Positions 1-5,000 of a stretch of DNA of 5,000 bases are shown here, piece after piece. Source of the stretch: Actinobacteria bacterium UBA3086 (lineage in GTDB: Bacteria; Actinomycetota; Coriobacteriia; Anaerosomatales; UBA3086); NCBI GenBank assembly GCA_002367305.1, contig DFBG01000170.1:18923-23922 (forward strand). The letters are read 5' to 3'. Under the pieces are notes generated by a model. It was not told the origin of the DNA, searched no databases, and was given only the letters and a program-made list of their open reading frames with translations. A program made the translations under genes and the position numbers. Positions within the stretch are counted from its first letter, which is position 1. Every line of letters starts with the position of its first letter.

Positions 1-189
1 AAGGCGTTCCTGCACTCCATGGTGCGAACCATGGTGGGGACGCTGTACCAAGTAGGCGTCGGGGCGCATGAGCCTGAGTGGGTTAGCGACGTTCTGGCGG
101 CCCGCTCGCGCGCATCAGCAGGTCAGACCGCGCCGGCCAAGGGTCTTACGTTCTGGCATGTTGAATACCCCGATGATGTCTGGCTCTGA
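1..189 (+). CDS. truA: tRNA pseudouridine synthase A (TruA), C-terminal fragment
   Basis: This is the 3' end of a gene whose start lies before the window; the frame is open from base 1 to a TGA at 187-189 and gives 62 residues. TruA converts uridines 38-40 of the tRNA anticodon arm to pseudouridine in the cytoplasm. The visible part matches the TruA C-terminus: FLHSMVRTMVGTLYQVG near the start is the conserved hydrophobic FLHxMVR segment, followed by an EW...VLAAR.R..AG.TAPA.GL stretch and a closing W.VEYP-like strand. The catalytic Asp and the N-terminal domain are outside the window. truA directly upstream of rplM-rpsI is a common arrangement in Gram-positive bacteria. A separate promoter 32 bp after its stop suggests that rplM need not depend on truA transcription. 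The family call is from recognised motifs, not a database search. Confidence 0.9.
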   Translation, partial: KAFLHSMVRTMVGTLYQVGVGAHEPEWVSDVLAARSRASAGQTAPAKGLTFWHVEYPDDVWL

Positions 190-220
190 TGGGGTAGATA
201 CACCCGGGTGCGTGGACATG

Positions 221-249
221 TTGACGCACCGCAGGTCGATGGCTATAGT
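221..249 (+). promoter_or_regulatory. Sigma70-type promoter for rplM-rpsI
   Basis: TTGACG (221-226) and TATAGT (244-249) are each one base from the -35 and -10 consensus and are separated by exactly 17 bp. Transcription would start near 256, in the truA-rplM gap, giving an rplM leader of about 65 nt. The strength fits a ribosomal-protein operon. The boxes are seen in the sequence; the start point is inferred. Confidence 0.75.
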
Positions 250-255
250 TACAGG

Positions 256-292
256 GTTCGTTTAAAGGCCCCGTGAAAACCTTGATTCGAAC
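256..292 (+). promoter_or_regulatory. Possible structured leader of rplM mRNA
   Basis: The inferred 5' end of the rplM transcript can fold into an imperfect hairpin. GTTCG (256-260) pairs with CGAAC (288-292), a 4x4 internal loop follows, then AAGG (265-268) pairs with CCTT (280-283) around an 11-nt loop. L13 leaders that control rplM-rpsI are known in Firmicutes, and L13 represses its own mRNA in E. coli. Whether this short structure belongs to any such family is unknown. It could be chance. Confidence 0.25.
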
Positions 293-311
293 ACGTAATA
301 GCATTCTGTTT

Positions 312-317
312 GGAGGA
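312..317 (+). promoter_or_regulatory. Shine-Dalgarno site that fixes the rplM start at TTG 321
   Basis: GGAGGA at 312-317 lies just before the TTG at 321; the spacing of 3-4 nt is a little short. The upstream in-frame GTG at 273 has only a weak AAAGG ahead of it. This site therefore favours the TTG start, which also gives the usual L13 N-terminus. Confidence 0.7.
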
Positions 318-320
318 CCA

Positions 321-767
321 TTGAAGACCTACCACGCCAAGCCAGGCGAGGTTCAGCGCGAGTGGCTTCTTATCGACGCCACTGATTTGGTGCTGGGTCG
401 CCTTTCAACCGAGGTCGCACAGATCCTGAAGGGGAAGCGCAAGCCGCAGTACACCCCCCATGTGGACACCGGCGATTTCGTCGTGATCATCAATGCCGAG
501 AAGATTCGTCTGACCGGTAACAAGATGAACTCGAAGATCAACTACCGTCACTCGGGCTTTCCGGGCGGCCTCAAGGCCGAGCCTGTTGCTCGTACCTTGG
601 AGAAGTTCCCGGAGCGCGTGATCGAGCGCGCGGTCAAGGGCATGCTCCCCAAGAACACACTGGGTCGTGCCATGCGCAAGAAGCTCAAGGTCTACGCAGG
701 CCCGGAGCATCCGCATGCTGCACAGAATCCCCGTCTGATCACGCTGGAGGGTAAGGTCAATGGCTGA
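321..767 (+). CDS. rplM: 50S ribosomal protein L13
   Basis: L13 is an early-assembling protein of the large ribosomal subunit that binds 23S rRNA. The product from TTG 321 is 148 residues, close to the usual 142-147. It carries the family landmarks: W15 and IDA near the N-terminus, LGRLST (25-30), [17 protein letters not shown] (46-62), [10 protein letters not shown] (75-84), and the signature region [10 protein letters not shown] (107-116) followed by [11 protein letters not shown] (122-132). The frame is also open from a GTG at 273, which would add 16 residues. That extension is rejected because the TTG start has GGAGGA ahead of it and gives the standard [16 protein letters not shown]-terminus. 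The 3' end overlaps rpsI by 8 nt, so translation of the two is probably coupled. A near-consensus promoter lies about 70 bp upstream. A TTG start is unusual for a highly expressed ribosomal gene. Confidence 0.96.
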   Translation: MKTYHAKPGEVQREWLLIDATDLVLGRLSTEVAQILKGKRKPQYTPHVDTGDFVVIINAEKIRLTGNKMNSKINYRHSGFPGGLKAEPVARTLEKFPERVIERAVKGMLPKNTLGRAMRKKLKVYAGPEHPHAAQNPRLITLEGKVNG

Positions 768-1158
768 GAATAAAGCTGTCTATCTGGGCACCGGTCGCCG
801 CAAGACCTCCGTGGCGCGCGTTCGCGTCATGCCGGGCAGTGGCAACATCACGGTCAATGGCAAGCCCGCCGATGCGTTCTTTGGTCGCGAAGCACACGTC
901 GCCTACGTCGAGGCCCCCTTCAGGGTCACCGAGACCATGGGTCGTTTCGATGTCATCGCAACCATCAAGGGCGGTGGCGTCTCCGGTCAGGCCGGCGCGC
1001 TGCGCCTGGGCATCGCTCGTGCGCTGCTCGATGCTGGTGAGGATTATCGTGCTGAGCTCAAGAAGGCCGGTCTCCTGCGCCGCGACCCACGTATGGTCGA
1101 GCGCAAGAAGTACGGTCTGAAGAAGGCCCGCAAGCGCCCGCAGTTCTCAAAGCGCTAG
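760..1158 (+). CDS. rpsI: 30S ribosomal protein S9
   Basis: S9 is a small-subunit protein of the 30S head whose C-terminal tail reaches the P-site tRNA. The 132-residue product matches the usual length of about 130. Landmarks are the [16 protein letters not shown]-terminus (8-22), ITVNGKP (30-36), the signature [19 protein letters not shown] (71-89), and the strongly basic end [17 protein letters not shown] (116-132). The final Lys-Arg tail contacts tRNA in known ribosomes. The ATG at 760 has GGAGGG at 746-751, 8 nt upstream and inside rplM, and the gene starts before the rplM stop at 765-767. The overlap shows a two-gene operon with coupled translation, the near-universal bacterial arrangement. 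After the TAG stop a strong stem-loop precedes glmM. Confidence 0.97.
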   Translation: MAENKAVYLGTGRRKTSVARVRVMPGSGNITVNGKPADAFFGREAHVAYVEAPFRVTETMGRFDVIATIKGGGVSGQAGALRLGIARALLDAGEDYRAELKKAGLLRRDPRMVERKKYGLKKARKRPQFSKR

Positions 1159-1188
1159 GCATAAGGCCAGTCACAGAGATCACAACGA

Positions 1189-1214
1189 CGGGGCTCGCCG
1201 AAAGGCGGGCCCCG
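1189..1214 (+). terminator. Strong GAAA-capped stem-loop between rpsI and glmM
   Basis: CGGGGC (1189-1194) pairs with GCCCCG (1209-1214). The stem continues through a T-G wobble (1195/1208) and CGCC/GGCG to a GAAA tetraloop (1200-1203), giving 11 pairs in all. It begins 30 nt after the rpsI stop and ends 23 nt before the glmM start. No run of T follows, so it is not a classical intrinsic terminator. It may be a partial terminator, a processing or stability element for the rplM-rpsI message, or an attenuator ahead of glmM. The fold is clear; its role is inferred. Confidence 0.6.
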
Positions 1215-1221
1215 CGTGCAT

Positions 1222-1228
1222 GGAGGGG
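1222..1228 (+). promoter_or_regulatory. Shine-Dalgarno site that fixes the glmM start at ATG 1238
   Basis: GGAGGGG (1222-1228) lies 9 nt before the ATG at 1238. The alternative in-frame ATG at 1220 abuts this site and has only the stem-loop upstream, so 1238 is preferred. It also yields the canonical MGRLFGTDGVRG N-terminus. Confidence 0.8.
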
Positions 1229-1237
1229 ACGGAATAC

Positions 1238-2572
1238 ATGGGTCGACTATTTGGCACCGACGGAGTACGCGGCGTCGCCAACTCGGAGCTCACACCGGAG
1301 CTCGCGTTTCGCCTAGGTGAGGCCGCGGGCCACTTTCTGGGTGAGAAGGGTCGCGGGCGGATCGTCGTCGGCAAGGATACGCGTCGTAGCGGTGACATGC
1401 TCGAAGCCGCATTGATCGCCGGTATCACCTCCGGTGGAGCGGATGCGCTCGTGTGCGGTGTCGTTCCCACACCTGCAGTGGCACACCTGACCCGCGAACT
1501 TGGTGCCGACGGCGGTGTGGTGATCTCTGCCTCCCATAATGCGCCGCGCTACAACGGGATCAAGCTCTTCTCGCGTGACGGGTTCAAGCTTCCCGATGAT
1601 CTCGAGGACGAGATCGAGGAGTTCACGCGTCGCCCCCGCGAGTGGGATCGGCCCATCGCTGAGCACGTCGGTCGCGTTGTCGCGATCGCAGACGCTGTGG
1701 AACAGTACATCGATCATTCCGTGGCCAGTATCGACGGCGGGCTGTCCGGTCTCCGCATCGCGGTCGACTGCGGGCATGGCGCGGCAGCGGTCGCGTCGCC
1801 CGAGGCACTTCGTCGGCTGGGGGCAGAGGTTGAGAGCCTCAATGAGGACTGGACTGGCATGGACATCAACGTCGAGTGCGGCTCCACACATTTGGGCGCC
1901 ATTTCTGAGCTCGTGACATCCGGTGGATTCGACATGGGCATCGCTCATGACGGGGACGCAGATCGAGTGCTCGCAGTCGATGAGAACGGCGACGAGGTCG
2001 ACGGCGACCTCATCATGGCAATCTGTGCAGCTGATCTTGCCGATCGCGGTGAGCTGTTATACAACACCGTGGTGGGTACGGTCATGACGAACATGGGCTT
2101 CGAGGTCGCCATGCGCGATCGAGGTCTATCGGTCATTAAGACCAAGGTCGGCGACCGCTATGTTCTGGAGCAGATGCAGAACTCCGGTGCGATCTTAGGT
2201 GGCGAGCAGTCGGGCCACATCATATTCATGCGGCACAACACCACAGGCGACGGTCTCGTGACCGCGCTTCAGCTAGCGAGCGTCATGCGCCGCACGGGCA
2301 AGCCCCTCGGAGAGTTGCGTCAGGTGATGACTCGCTACCCGCAGGTGCTGGTCAACGTGCCAGTTCGTGACAAAGCGCTGCTGGCCACAAGCTCTGAGGT
2401 CTCGTCGGCGATTCATGAGGCTGATGCCGCACTGGGGGACACGGGTCGCGTGCTGGTGCGCGCATCGGGTACGGAGCCTCTGGTTCGCGTCATGGTGGAG
2501 GCTGCCGACGAGCGCGTCGCGCAGGAAACCGTGGATCACCTGGTGGAGATCGTTATCGCCGAACTGGGCTGA
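1238..2572 (+). CDS. glmM: Phosphoglucosamine mutase GlmM
   Basis: GlmM interconverts glucosamine-6-phosphate and glucosamine-1-phosphate in the cytoplasm, feeding UDP-GlcNAc and peptidoglycan synthesis. The 444-residue protein has the full alpha-D-phosphohexomutase layout. It begins GRLFGTDGVRGVAN (2-15). The phosphoserine loop is ISASHN (96-101), with S99 the expected phosphorylated residue. The metal-binding loop is DGDADR (238-243), the sugar-binding motif is GGEQSGH (321-327), and the C-terminal phosphate-binding loop is RASGTEPLVR (408-417). The length is normal (about 445-450) and no key residue is missing. After SHN the usual Pro is Ala (ISASHNAPRYNGIK), a mild departure. The start at 1238 is chosen over ATG 1220 by the ribosome-binding site and the N-terminus. 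The gene follows rpsI by 79 bp and ends 25 bp from the stop of a convergent gene. glmS, the preceding step, lies about 870 bp downstream. Confidence 0.97.
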   Translation: MGRLFGTDGVRGVANSELTPELAFRLGEAAGHFLGEKGRGRIVVGKDTRRSGDMLEAALIAGITSGGADALVCGVVPTPAVAHLTRELGADGGVVISASHNAPRYNGIKLFSRDGFKLPDDLEDEIEEFTRRPREWDRPIAEHVGRVVAIADAVEQYIDHSVASIDGGLSGLRIAVDCGHGAAAVASPEALRRLGAEVESLNEDWTGMDINVECGSTHLGAISELVTSGGFDMGIAHDGDADRVLAVDENGDEVDGDLIMAICAADLADRGELLYNTVVGTVMTNMGFEVAMRDRGLSVIKTKVGDRYVLEQMQNSGAILGGEQSGHIIFMRHNTTGDGLVTALQLASVMRRTGKPLGELRQVMTRYPQVLVNVPVRDKALLATSSEVSSAIHEADAALGDTGRVLVRASGTEPLVRVMVEAADERVAQETVDHLVEIVIAELG

Positions 2573-2597
2573 CCGCCAACTTCCGGTGGACGGAGGC

Positions 2598-2897
2598 CTA
2601 CGGGATGAGTGCGATGCCGCCAGCCACGACGAGCCACCAGAGCATGGATCCCTCGGTGCGTCTCTGCAGCCAGAAGTAGAGATAGCCCAAGCTGGACGCG
2701 ATCAAGGCGTAGATGAGCACCCCGGTGAGGTTGAAACCGAAGATCAGGGCGAGCAGAGCCTTGCCGCCTGCGAAGATCCCCGTGGACATGGCCACGCTCC
2801 CGCCCTGCCTGAGAAGCTGGATGCACACGAGTAGGACGATCATGGTCGCCAGCGGGAACCATCCAAGTTTGATGAAATCGACGATCTCGCTCGACAT
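2598..2897 (-). CDS. Small integral membrane protein of unknown function
   Basis: I do not recognise a family for this 99-residue - strand product. Its reality rests on a good ribosome-binding site (GGAGGA, complement of 2904-2909, 6 nt before the ATG), a strongly hydrophobic but non-repetitive composition, and the absence of a competing + strand gene. A membrane segment spans residues 11-29. A long hydrophobic stretch at 47-77 is either one helix or a hairpin turning near N56-G59. A third segment is at 84-98 and ends the protein. Charges cluster at R30, K46 and R79-R80; if 47-77 is two short helices, all would lie on the cytoplasmic side, giving four spans with both ends outside. There is no signal-peptide cleavage motif or known catalytic motif. 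The gene converges on glmM (25 bp gap, no clear terminator) and diverges from glmS. Location beside amino-sugar genes hints at an envelope link, but this is only positional. Confidence 0.75.
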   Translation of the reverse strand: MSSEIVDFIKLGWFPLATMIVLLVCIQLLRQGGSVAMSTGIFAGGKALLALIFGFNLTGVLIYALIASSLGYLYFWLQRRTEGSMLWWLVVAGGIALIP

Positions 2898-2939
2898 GGA
2901 AAGTCCTCCGGATCCTTCGACGGCTCTTTTCGTTTCATG

Positions 2940-2987
2940 AGCGTAGCATCCCTCGCGTGTTCACCTCTGCCGTTCACGCCCGTTCCC
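2940..2987 (-). promoter_or_regulatory. Possible promoter with GTTCAC repeats for the membrane-protein gene
   Basis: Read on the - strand, TACGCT preceded by TGC (complement of 2940-2948) resembles a weak extended -10 about 43 bp before the ATG. No -35 hexamer is evident. Where one would lie there are direct repeats, read on the + strand as GTTCAC (2959-2964), GTTCAC (2972-2977) and GTTCCC (2982-2987), spaced 13 and 10 bp. The layout suggests an activator-dependent promoter, but the individual matches are weak. Confidence 0.25.
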
Positions 2988-3087
2988 ATGCCAGTCGCGG
3001 CATTGATGCGTGGTGTCCCTCGCGTGAGTCGTTGTTTGCCGTATGGGCGCTCGTCATTGTTCTGTCATCGTGCTGCGGTGTTTCGGC

Positions 3088-3096
3088 TGGTACAAT
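3088..3096 (+). promoter_or_regulatory. Extended -10 promoter for glmS
   Basis: TACAAT (3091-3096), one base from consensus, is preceded by TGG (3088-3090), the extended -10 element. The -35 region (about 3067-3073) is poor, as is common for extended -10 promoters. Transcription would begin near 3103, about 52 nt before the ribozyme cleavage site and about 337 nt before glmS. Confidence 0.6.
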
Positions 3097-3152
3097 CTGA
3101 CGAGTGAGATGCTGATCGAAAGGGGAGTTGCCGGGGAAGATATCGCACGAGG

Positions 3153-3315
3153 AAGCGCCAGGACTGACCGCGGGGTCGCGAAGCTGCGACGGTCAGTCGA
3201 CGAGGTGAGGGCTCATCGAACTATTCGGCGGGTGGTCCTCCGGCCTGATCGGGGTCGTGACGGTGTCGACAAATCCCTTGGGTGACCAGGGAGGCAAAGC
3301 GGCATCGGACTGATG
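3153..3315 (+). ncRNA. glmS ribozyme / glucosamine-6-phosphate riboswitch
   Basis: Glucosamine-6-phosphate acts as cofactor for self-cleavage of the glmS mRNA leader, and cleavage lowers GlmS production. The sequence shows the family hallmarks in order, directly upstream of glmS. The cleavage-site motif is AGCGCC (3154-3159), with the expected cut between A3154 and G3155. A perfect 9-bp P1 stem follows (3162-3170 with 3190-3198). Next are GACGAGG (3199-3205), the core strand ATCGAACTATTCGGCGG (3214-3230), and CCTC (3237-3240) able to pair with GAGG (3202-3205). A P3-like stem pairs 3241-3245 with 3253-3257. A P4 hairpin pairs CCC-T-TGG (3275-3281) with CCAGGG (3286-3291) around a GTGA tetraloop (3282-3285); a GNRA cap here is typical. 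A GCAAAG segment follows (3294-3299). The 3' boundary is approximate. The call rests on motif and fold recognition plus position; no covariance model was run. Confidence 0.93.
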
Positions 3316-3327
3316 TTCATCCCAGAA

Positions 3328-3343
3328 GGAGTCGTTCGACTCC
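3328..3343 (+). promoter_or_regulatory. Hairpin in the glmS leader after the ribozyme
   Basis: GGAGTC (3328-3333) pairs perfectly with GACTCC (3338-3343) around GTTC. It lies just 3' of the ribozyme and has no T-run after it. The function is unknown; it may insulate the ribozyme fold or protect the RNA after cleavage. Confidence 0.4.
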
Positions 3344-3373
3344 GGCTCGCGACAGGTGTCGTCGTTGTGAGAG

Positions 3374-3392
3374 CAGCGCCAAAGGGGCGCTG
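3374..3392 (+). promoter_or_regulatory. CAGCGCC/GGCGCTG hairpin before the glmS ribosome-binding site
   Basis: CAGCGCC (3374-3380) pairs over 7 bp with GGCGCTG (3386-3392) around AAAGG. No T-tract follows, so it is not a classical terminator. Its 5' arm repeats the AGCGCCA of the ribozyme cleavage site (3154-3160), so its 3' arm could instead pair with that site. The function is inferred only. Confidence 0.4.
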
Positions 3393-3439
3393 GATCAACC
3401 AATGTCTTGGAATCGGACCCATCTGGAGGTCTTTCGTAT

Positions 3440-5000
3440 ATGTGTGGAATCGTAGGTTACGTCGGATCGCGTCGAGCGACCGATGTTCTGTTGGGGGGAC
3501 TTGCTCGGCTCGAGTATCGCGGATATGACTCGGCGGGTGTAGCGATCATCTCCGACGGAGAACTCGATGTTGCCCGCAGGGTGGGCAAGCTCGTCAATTT
3601 GAGTGAAGTGATCGCCGACAATCCCATGCAGGGTGGCGTGGGTATCGGGCACACCCGGTGGGCGACTCACGGTCGTCCCACGGAGGAGAACGCGCACCCT
3701 CACATGGACTGCATGAACAGACTCGCTGTCGTACACAACGGCATCATTGAGAACTATGTCGAGCTGCGCGAAGGACTCGCTCAAGCCGGGCACGTACTGC
3801 GGTCGGAGACCGACACGGAGACAATCGCGCATCTCATTGAGAGCTACTATGACGGAGACCTGGCGACGGCTGTGCGCAAGGCGACCAAGAGACTCGATGG
3901 AAGCTACGGTCTTGCCGTCGTACATCTCGACAATCCTGATGTGATCATCGCCGCGCGAAAGGATTCACCCCTCATCATTGGTGTGGGCGTCGGGGAGAAC
4001 ATCGTGGCGAGTGACATTCCCGCCGTGCTCGAGTACACCCGTGACGTGCTGTCTCTTGAGGATGGCTGGGTGGCAACGGTGACGGCCACGGGAGTCACGG
4101 TGACCGACATCGACGGCAACGACGTCGTACCCGAGAGCATGTATGTGGAATGGGACCTGGCAGCCGCCGAGAAGTGCGGCTATGAGGACTTCATGCTCAA
4201 GGAGATCCACGAGCAGCCCACGGCGATCCGCGAGACGCTTCGTGGTCGGATGGGCGACGACGGCATCATTCAACTCTCCGAGCTTGATATGACGCCCGAT
4301 CAGGTTGCTACGATCGACAAGGTGTTCATTCTCGCGTGCGGCACCTCGTATCATGCCGGTGTGGTGGCCAAGACGCTCGTCGAGCAGTGGGCGCGCATTC
4401 CTGTCGAAGTCGACGTATCGAGCGAGTTCCGCTATCGCGATCCGATCGTTGACGAGGCGACGCTCGTTGTGGCGATCACTCAGTCCGGTGAGACTGCCGA
4501 CACGCTCGCCGGTGTCCGTGAGGCTCGTGCTCGCGGAGCCAAGGTCATCTCCATCACCAACGTGGTCGGATCGCGCGTCACACGTGAGTCGGATGGAGTC
4601 ATCTATACACACGCTGGGCCGGAGATCGGTGTTGCGGCAACCAAGACGTTCACCGCTCAGATCGCTGCTCTCACTGTGCTGGCTCTCAAGCTCGCTCAGG
4701 CGAAGGGCATGCTCGAGCAGGATCGCATCGAGCGCTTGTGGGAAGAGCTCACGCATGTTCCTGATGTGGTCGAGGCGATTCTCGCCGACACCGATGCGCT
4801 CGAGGAGTGTGCTGCCGAGTACAAGGACGTGCATAGCTCACTGTTCCTGGGCCGAGGCATCGGTGTTGCGATTGCAATGGAAGGCGCGCTCAAACTCAAA
4901 GAGATCAGTTACATCCACGCGGAGGCCTATGCAGCCGGTGAGATGAAGCATGGCCCCATCGCGCTCATCACCGAGGAAGTGCCGGTCGTTGTCGTCGCGA
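3440..5000 (+). CDS. glmS: Glutamine-fructose-6-phosphate aminotransferase GlmS (3' truncated by window)
   Basis: GlmS makes glucosamine-6-phosphate from fructose-6-phosphate and glutamine, the first committed step of amino-sugar and peptidoglycan precursor synthesis. The ATG at 3440 has GGAGGT (3425-3430) 9 nt upstream and gives MCGIVGYVG, where C2 becomes the N-terminal nucleophile after Met removal. The frame stays open to the window end: 520 codons of an expected 610 or so. The glutaminase domain (about 1-235) shows EYRGYDSAG (25-33), HTRWATHG (71-78), HNGIIENY (99-106) and SETDTE (122-127). The linker has EKCGYEDFMLKEIHEQP (244-260). The first SIS domain has ACGTSYHAG (299-307), TQSGETADT (347-355) and EIGVAATKTFTAQ (395-407). 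The second has EGALKLKEISYIHAEAYAAGEMKHGP (481-506), including the catalytic-type E488 and H504. The last 90 or so residues, with the C-terminal sugar-site lysine, lie outside. An upstream ribozyme indicates feedback control by its product. Confidence 0.97.
   Translation, partial: MCGIVGYVGSRRATDVLLGGLARLEYRGYDSAGVAIISDGELDVARRVGKLVNLSEVIADNPMQGGVGIGHTRWATHGRPTEENAHPHMDCMNRLAVVHNGIIENYVELREGLAQAGHVLRSETDTETIAHLIESYYDGDLATAVRKATKRLDGSYGLAVVHLDNPDVIIAARKDSPLIIGVGVGENIVASDIPAVLEYTRDVLSLEDGWVATVTATGVTVTDIDGNDVVPESMYVEWDLAAAEKCGYEDFMLKEIHEQPTAIRETLRGRMGDDGIIQLSELDMTPDQVATIDKVFILACGTSYHAGVVAKTLVEQWARIPVEVDVSSEFRYRDPIVDEATLVVAITQSGETADTLAGVREARARGAKVISITNVVGSRVTRESDGVIYTHAGPEIGVAATKTFTAQIAALTVLALKLAQAKGMLEQDRIERLWEELTHVPDVVEAILADTDALEECAAEYKDVHSSLFLGRGIGVAIAMEGALKLKEISYIHAEAYAAGEMKHGPIALITEEVPVVVVA

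Larger units (their letters stand above)
2898..3439. other. Divergent regulatory region between the membrane-protein gene and glmS
   Basis: These 542 bp hold no convincing protein gene on either strand; short open frames here lack ribosome-binding sites or overlap RNA structure. From left to right it contains the - strand gene's ribosome-binding site and possible promoter, three GTTC-type repeats (2959-2987), about 100 bp with nothing recognisable, the glmS promoter, the glmS ribozyme, and a spacer of about 110 nt with two hairpins before the glmS ribosome-binding site. Confidence 0.7.

Noticed and set aside
201..210. CACCCGGGTG palindrome between truA and rplM as an operator or terminator
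   Set aside because: It is a single 10-bp palindrome with no loop or T-run; chance is likely in GC-rich DNA.
273..320. N-terminal extension of L13 from GTG 273
   Set aside because: It has only a weak ribosome-binding site and falls in the leader hairpin; the TTG at 321 gives the standard N-terminus behind GGAGGA.
1313..1948. 211-aa open frame on the - strand within glmM
   Set aside because: It is antisense to conserved GlmM sequence and its product has no recognisable motif.
2573..2597. Bidirectional terminator between glmM and the convergent gene
   Set aside because: Only a weak 5-bp CCGCC/GGTGG pairing (2574-2591 region, one G-T pair) is present and no T-runs flank it.
2843..2938. Short - strand frame starting MKRKEPSKDPEDF upstream of the membrane-protein gene
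   Set aside because: It is about 32 codons long, out of frame with and overlapping the better supported gene, and has no clear ribosome-binding site.
3043..3285. 80-aa open frame over the glmS promoter and ribozyme
   Set aside because: It runs through the promoter and the conserved ribozyme core and has no convincing ribosome-binding site; its composition reflects the RNA structure.
3395..3925. 176-aa open frame on the - strand at the glmS 5' end
   Set aside because: It is antisense to the glutaminase domain and leader, with no recognisable motifs.
3965..4834. 289-aa open frame on the - strand
   Set aside because: It lies wholly within glmS, whose protein motifs are intact; the complement of a GC-rich gene often stays open. 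The product shows no recognisable domain.

Overview
The window is a GC-rich bacterial chromosome segment with housekeeping genes in a conserved order: the 3' end of truA, then rplM, rpsI and glmM on the + strand, a small membrane-protein gene on the - strand, and the 5' part of glmS on the + strand. The gene order, codon bias and recalled resemblance of the L13, S9 and GlmM proteins suggest an actinobacterium, most like Coriobacteriia. A high-GC Firmicute is not excluded, because no rRNA or phylogenetic marker could be compared.

Layout. Bases 1-189 are the last 62 codons of truA. A near-consensus sigma70-type promoter (TTGACG, 17 bp, TATAGT) at 221-249 starts a leader of about 65 nt ahead of rplM (TTG start at 321). 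rpsI overlaps the end of rplM by 8 nt. A strong GAAA-capped stem-loop without a U-tract (1189-1214) separates rpsI from glmM (start 1238, 444 aa). On the - strand, 2897-2598 encodes a 99-aa hydrophobic protein of unknown function. It converges on glmM and diverges from glmS.

The long gap 2898-3439 is mostly regulatory. It holds a possible promoter and GTTCAC direct repeats for the - strand gene, an extended -10 promoter (3088-3096) for glmS, and then a sequence with the hallmarks of a glmS self-cleaving ribozyme/riboswitch (about 3153-3315). Two further hairpins lie between the ribozyme and the glmS ribosome-binding site. glmS starts at 3440 and runs off the window after 520 codons.

Functionally, glmS and glmM make two successive steps toward UDP-GlcNAc for peptidoglycan: fructose-6-P plus glutamine to glucosamine-6-P, then glucosamine-6-P to glucosamine-1-P. 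The ribozyme would give feedback control by glucosamine-6-P, the product of GlmS and the substrate of GlmM. rplM and rpsI supply two ribosomal proteins. I see no mobile element, CRISPR array, tRNA or rRNA. The least explained parts are the - strand membrane protein and the RNA structure downstream of the ribozyme.
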